A stretch of 64,000 bases of DNA from Pullulanibacillus sp. KACC 23026 (GTDB taxonomy: Bacteria > Bacillota > Bacilli > Bacillales > Sporolactobacillaceae): contig NZ_CP119107.1 of NCBI RefSeq assembly GCF_029094525.1, positions 186,001 to 250,000 on the forward strand, read 5' to 3'. The notes beneath the pieces are model-generated. The model saw only the letters and a list, made by a program, of their open reading frames with translations, made no database searches and was not told the DNA's origin. Shown here piece after piece: positions 61,527 to 64,000 of the stretch. Within the stretch, counting starts at the first letter, position 1, and every line of letters starts with the position of its first letter. The translations under genes were made by a program, and so were the position numbers.

Positions 61527-62279
61527 GTGTCAAAGCCCTATATAAACCCTAAAATATCACCTGGCATTAAAAAGGGAAATCATTCTCTTGAAAGCCAATC
61601 TCCCAAAGTCGTTATTTACAGCCCTTTAAATGAATCGGTGACCCGATTAGAAGAACAGAATCAAGATGCCTTGAGAACCCTCTCTGACCTTAATCAGCTT
61701 ATTAACAATCTTCTAGAGGTCACGTACATGGATTCCAAAAAAATGGACCAACTCAATAAGCAGCAGGATATATTAATCGACGGGCAGATTGAAGAGAAGC
61801 AGGAGAGGACGGAGCAATTAGACAAACTCCAATCGATCCAAAATCAATCCAATGACAAGCAAGAGGAAATGCACTCGCTTTTAAAAGAGGCGATCACTCG
61901 GATTCAGCAGAGCTCTGAGCAAATTGAAAGTCTGAAGGCGTCTATCCAGCTTGAAGAACTGAGTCAACGCCTAACGGAAGTGGCGGAACACATCCATGGA
62001 TTGAAGGAGGAGAAAACAAGCGAGACAGAATCTGTGTTAGAAATGCAGTCTTTGCAAACCCTTCTTCTTGAAGAAATGTCGAGAAAGCAAGCCGAAATAG
62101 ATAAAGAACAAAGGTCAGGTTTTATGAAGCTGCTTGAGAAATTAAACTTGATTAAACATGAGAATGATAAAAGCCATGATACTCAGCTTGAAAACCAAAA
62201 ACTCATGGTCGATGCTTTGCATAAACTTATGAATGAAGAAGCTTTCATGAAGGAAATAAATGAATTAACCTCTAAATAA
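61527..62279 (+). CDS. Long coiled-coil protein of unknown function
   Basis: About 250 residues. A short Pro/Lys/Asn-rich start, then from about residue 35 nearly continuous heptad-like helix rich in Glu, Gln, Lys, Leu (LEEQNQDALRTLSDLNQLIN, QLDKLQSIQNQSNDKQEEMH, EKTSETESVLEMQSLQTLLL). No signal, membrane span or enzyme motif. GTG 61527 is eight bases from GAGG; ATG 61521 is only two from it. Sits alone after metC with its own terminator. I do not recognise it. Confidence 0.75.
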   Translation: MSKPYINPKISPGIKKGNHSLESQSPKVVIYSPLNESVTRLEEQNQDALRTLSDLNQLINNLLEVTYMDSKKMDQLNKQQDILIDGQIEEKQERTEQLDKLQSIQNQSNDKQEEMHSLLKEAITRIQQSSEQIESLKASIQLEELSQRLTEVAEHIHGLKEEKTSETESVLEMQSLQTLLLEEMSRKQAEIDKEQRSGFMKLLEKLNLIKHENDKSHDTQLENQKLMVDALHKLMNEEAFMKEINELTSK

Positions 62280-62345
62280 ATGGGGAAATCTTGCTGAAGG
62301 GTAACGGGTTTGGTTTTGAGGTAGAAAACGTCAACAAATAAATTA

Positions 62346-62386
62346 AAAGGGATACTAATTCAAGAATGAATGGTATCCTTTATTTA
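62346..62386 (+). terminator. Terminator after the coiled-coil gene
   Basis: AAAGGGATAC and GTATCCTTT pair, followed by ATTTATTT. Confidence 0.85.
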
Positions 62387-62440
62387 TTTCCATTTAAACG
62401 AACCCCTTCTTGCTGCAAACTGCTTATAACTGATGGGGGT

Positions 62441-62731
62441 TCAATAGGTCTTTTCAATTTTTTCAAGTAAATAAATGATTAATAAAATGAGCCAAGCGCC
62501 CATTTTAATAGGAATGCTCGCTGTCCAAATGACGGTTAAAACCAACAATATAACTAAGAAAATGACGGAAACACGTGTTGGTTTAAAGGACGTTGGTTGA
62601 CGCGTCCGCTCTGGAATTAATAAACCAATCATAAAGGCTAAAACGAAAAAAGTAATCGCCCCTATTGTGCTCTGATTCACTAGACCGAATAAACAAGCCA
62701 TTAGTGCTGAATATAAAAACTTAAAGGCCAT
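62441..62731 (-). CDS. Small multi-span membrane protein (96 residues)
   Basis: Four hydrophobic spans (FLYSALMACLFGLVNQS; GAITFFVLAFMIGLLIP; VSVIFLVILLVLTVIWTA; GAWLILLIIYLLEKI) with a basic loop (ERTRQPTSFKPTR) between the second and third. ATG 62731 follows TTAAGGAAG. It is read against the coiled-coil gene. Family unknown. Confidence 0.7.
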   Translation of the reverse strand: MAFKFLYSALMACLFGLVNQSTIGAITFFVLAFMIGLLIPERTRQPTSFKPTRVSVIFLVILLVLTVIWTASIPIKMGAWLILLIIYLLEKIEKTY

Positions 62732-63007
62732 CTTCCTTAAAAAAAGTCCCTCGGTTTCCCTCTTTTGCTTCTACAGCAGGATCCCCATCGTTTTTCTCAA
62801 GCGGCCCTTTTTTATGGAACAAGTAAGAGATAGATAGGATTAAAAGATAGACTATAGGGCATGTATGGTTTAGACGGACTGGGGGAACTTAAGGAATAGA
62901 AAACGGACTATTGGATTGTGGCACTTTCTTAGAAAAAACTCTAAGAATATAAATGTTTTGACTCCTTTTCCGGAAGGCTTGTTTAAACTGTCAAGGGGGA
63001 ATGGATC
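62732..63007. other. Intergenic region before speD
   Basis: A 33-codon minus-strand frame (62721-62822, TTG start) ends inside the start of the small membrane gene; it has no ribosome site. No other feature seen. Confidence 0.35.
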
Positions 63008-63823
63008 GTGAAACTTTCAGGAGAGCAGGTCATTGAACTTCATGGTTTCAATAATTTAACGAAAACCTTGAGTTTTAATATGTATGATATTTGTTACACA
63101 AAGACAAAAGAAGAGCGTGAAGCCTACATAGAGTATATCGATGAACAATACAATGCGACGCGTTTAACCGAAATCTTGAATCATGTGTCAGAGATAATCG
63201 GTGCCCATGTGCTGAATGTTTCCAAACAAGATTATGTCCCTCAAGGAGCGAGCGTCACTCTTCTCGTTTCAGAGGGACCGATAACAGAGGTGCCGACCGA
63301 GCATCTGGCTGAAACGCCGGGGCCATTGCCAAAGTCTATTGTCGATCATCTGGATAAGAGTCATATTACGGTTCATACTTATCCGGAATATCATCCACAG
63401 GAAGGAATCTGCACGTTCAGAGCAGATATTGACGTATCGACTTGCGGAGAAATCTCTCCTTTAAAAGCCCTTAATTACCTCATTCATTCTTTTGATACAG
63501 ACATTATGACAATGGATTATCGCGTTAGAGGCTTCACAAGAGATAAGACGGGGAAGAAGCTTTTTATCGATCATGAAATTAATTCGATTCAAAATTATAT
63601 ACCGGATAACGTAAAAGAAGACTATCATATGATTGATGTTAACGTCTACCAAGAACATATTTTTCATACTAAATGTAAGCTTAAGAACTTTGATCTCAAT
63701 AATTACCTCTTTGGCTATACAAAAGAAAAGCTCTCGGAGAAAGAACAAATGACGATCACGAAGCAGCTTAAGAAGGAAATGGACGAGATCTTTTATGGGA
63801 AGAACATGGGGGTGGAATTTTAA
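63008..63823 (+). CDS. speD: S-adenosylmethionine decarboxylase proenzyme, E. coli-type
   Basis: 271 residues. Makes decarboxylated SAM, the aminopropyl donor for spermidine. The self-cleavage site is [12 protein letters not shown] (Lys117-Ser118), giving a pyruvoyl group on the alpha chain; [20 protein letters not shown] follows with the conserved Cys. The length and the extended C-terminus (...[15 protein letters not shown]) match the large E. coli class rather than the 126-residue B. subtilis type. GTG 63008 follows AAGGGGGAA. No speE next to it in the window. Confidence 0.95.
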   Translation: MKLSGEQVIELHGFNNLTKTLSFNMYDICYTKTKEEREAYIEYIDEQYNATRLTEILNHVSEIIGAHVLNVSKQDYVPQGASVTLLVSEGPITEVPTEHLAETPGPLPKSIVDHLDKSHITVHTYPEYHPQEGICTFRADIDVSTCGEISPLKALNYLIHSFDTDIMTMDYRVRGFTRDKTGKKLFIDHEINSIQNYIPDNVKEDYHMIDVNVYQEHIFHTKCKLKNFDLNNYLFGYTKEKLSEKEQMTITKQLKKEMDEIFYGKNMGVEF

Positions 63824-63826
63824 AAG

Positions 63827-63866
63827 AACAGGCTCATGCACCAGAAGTTGGCATGAGCCTGTTTGT
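63827..63866 (+). terminator. Bidirectional terminator between speD and pepT
   Basis: AACAGGCTCATGC pairs perfectly with GCATGAGCCTGTT. Confidence 0.85.
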
Positions 63867-63877
63867 GATTCCAAAGG

Positions 63878-64000
63878 TTAAGCTTGAGCAAATCGCTTAA
63901 GAATTTCAATGATGACTTGAGTAGATTTTTCCATGTTATCAACCGAGGCATATTCGAACTTGCCATGGAAATTCTCTCCGCCAGTAAAAAGATTTGGGGT
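63878..64000 (-). CDS. pepT: Peptidase T, C-terminal end
   Basis: The last 40 codons on the minus strand read [20 protein letters not shown] and then [20 protein letters not shown], stop TAA at 63878. TPN-(L/I)-FTGGENFHG-(K/R)-FE is the C-terminal signature of tripeptide aminopeptidase PepT (M20B), and its His is a metal ligand. The rest lies beyond the window. Confidence 0.92.
   Translation of the reverse strand, partial: TPNLFTGGENFHGKFEYASVDNMEKSTQVIIEILKRFAQA

Noticed and set aside
62721-62822. 33-codon minus-strand TTG frame ending in the start of the small membrane gene
   Set aside because: The frame is open upstream and has a hydrophobic then hydrophilic look, but there is no ribosome site or better start codon.

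Overview
This window is about 64 kb of a Gram-positive, low-to-moderate G+C chromosome from an endospore-forming member of the Bacillales. The evidence is a clear Sda sporulation checkpoint protein, the nitrogen regulator TnrA with its own binding site, the menaquinol oxidase operon qoxABCD, the yhbDEF bactofilin operon, the yceCDEFGH-type Ter stress operon, HrcA/CIRCE control, CcpA-type cre sites, a SAM (S-box) riboswitch, and AGGAGG-type ribosome binding sites throughout. I cannot name the genus from the sequence alone. I saw no rRNA, tRNA, CRISPR array, prophage or intact transposase.

Layout. 1-1100: tail of a gene ending in an ACT-like domain, then a ten-copy tandem array with an exact 82-bp period. 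1.2-7 kb: a Gfo/Idh/MocA oxidoreductase facing an XPD/DinG-type helicase and the bactofilin operon yhbDEF. 7-10.5 kb: a secreted helical protein, a cupin/HD-GYP protein, serC behind a ZTP (pfl) riboswitch, and sda converging on a small ORF. 10.7-14.5 kb: two acetyltransferases, a TetR regulator and the wreck of a second TetR gene. 14.6-18.1 kb: htpG with a CIRCE element, and an aldehyde dehydrogenase. 18.2-24.4 kb: a proline-use cluster (sigma-54 activator, P5C dehydrogenase, proline dehydrogenase, PutP). 24.6-30.6 kb: a small membrane protein, mscL, ilvA, then 5-oxoprolinase pxpBCA divergent from the pyroglutamyl peptidase pcp. 30.8-34.6 kb: an M20 amidohydrolase with an N-acylamino acid racemase/OSB synthase-type enolase, then gnd. 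35-40.6 kb: the Ter/TelA stress operon behind a sigma-W-type promoter, split by about 640 bp. 40.9-48.5 kb: rlmN, tnrA, a lrgAB-type pair with two tiny genes, a thioesterase, a YerD-like glutamate-synthase-domain protein, a carboxylesterase and a flavin reductase. 48.8-54.6 kb: qoxABCD and a 14-TM drug exporter. 54.9-61.3 kb: sulfur assimilation and siroheme genes (cysH-cysC-sumT-sirB-sirC) followed by metI-metC under a SAM riboswitch. 61.5-64 kb: a coiled-coil protein, a small membrane protein, a large (E. coli-type) speD and the end of pepT.

Most genes are core metabolism and fall into working modules: proline to glutamate, pyroglutamate release and opening, and sulfate/siroheme/methionine supply. 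The more unusual material is regulatory or repetitive: the 82-bp array, two families of dispersed palindromic repeats, a MITE-like element, CIRCE on htpG, sigma-54 control of proline catabolism, and several very small genes easily missed by ORF callers (sda, an FbpA-like protein, two small membrane proteins).
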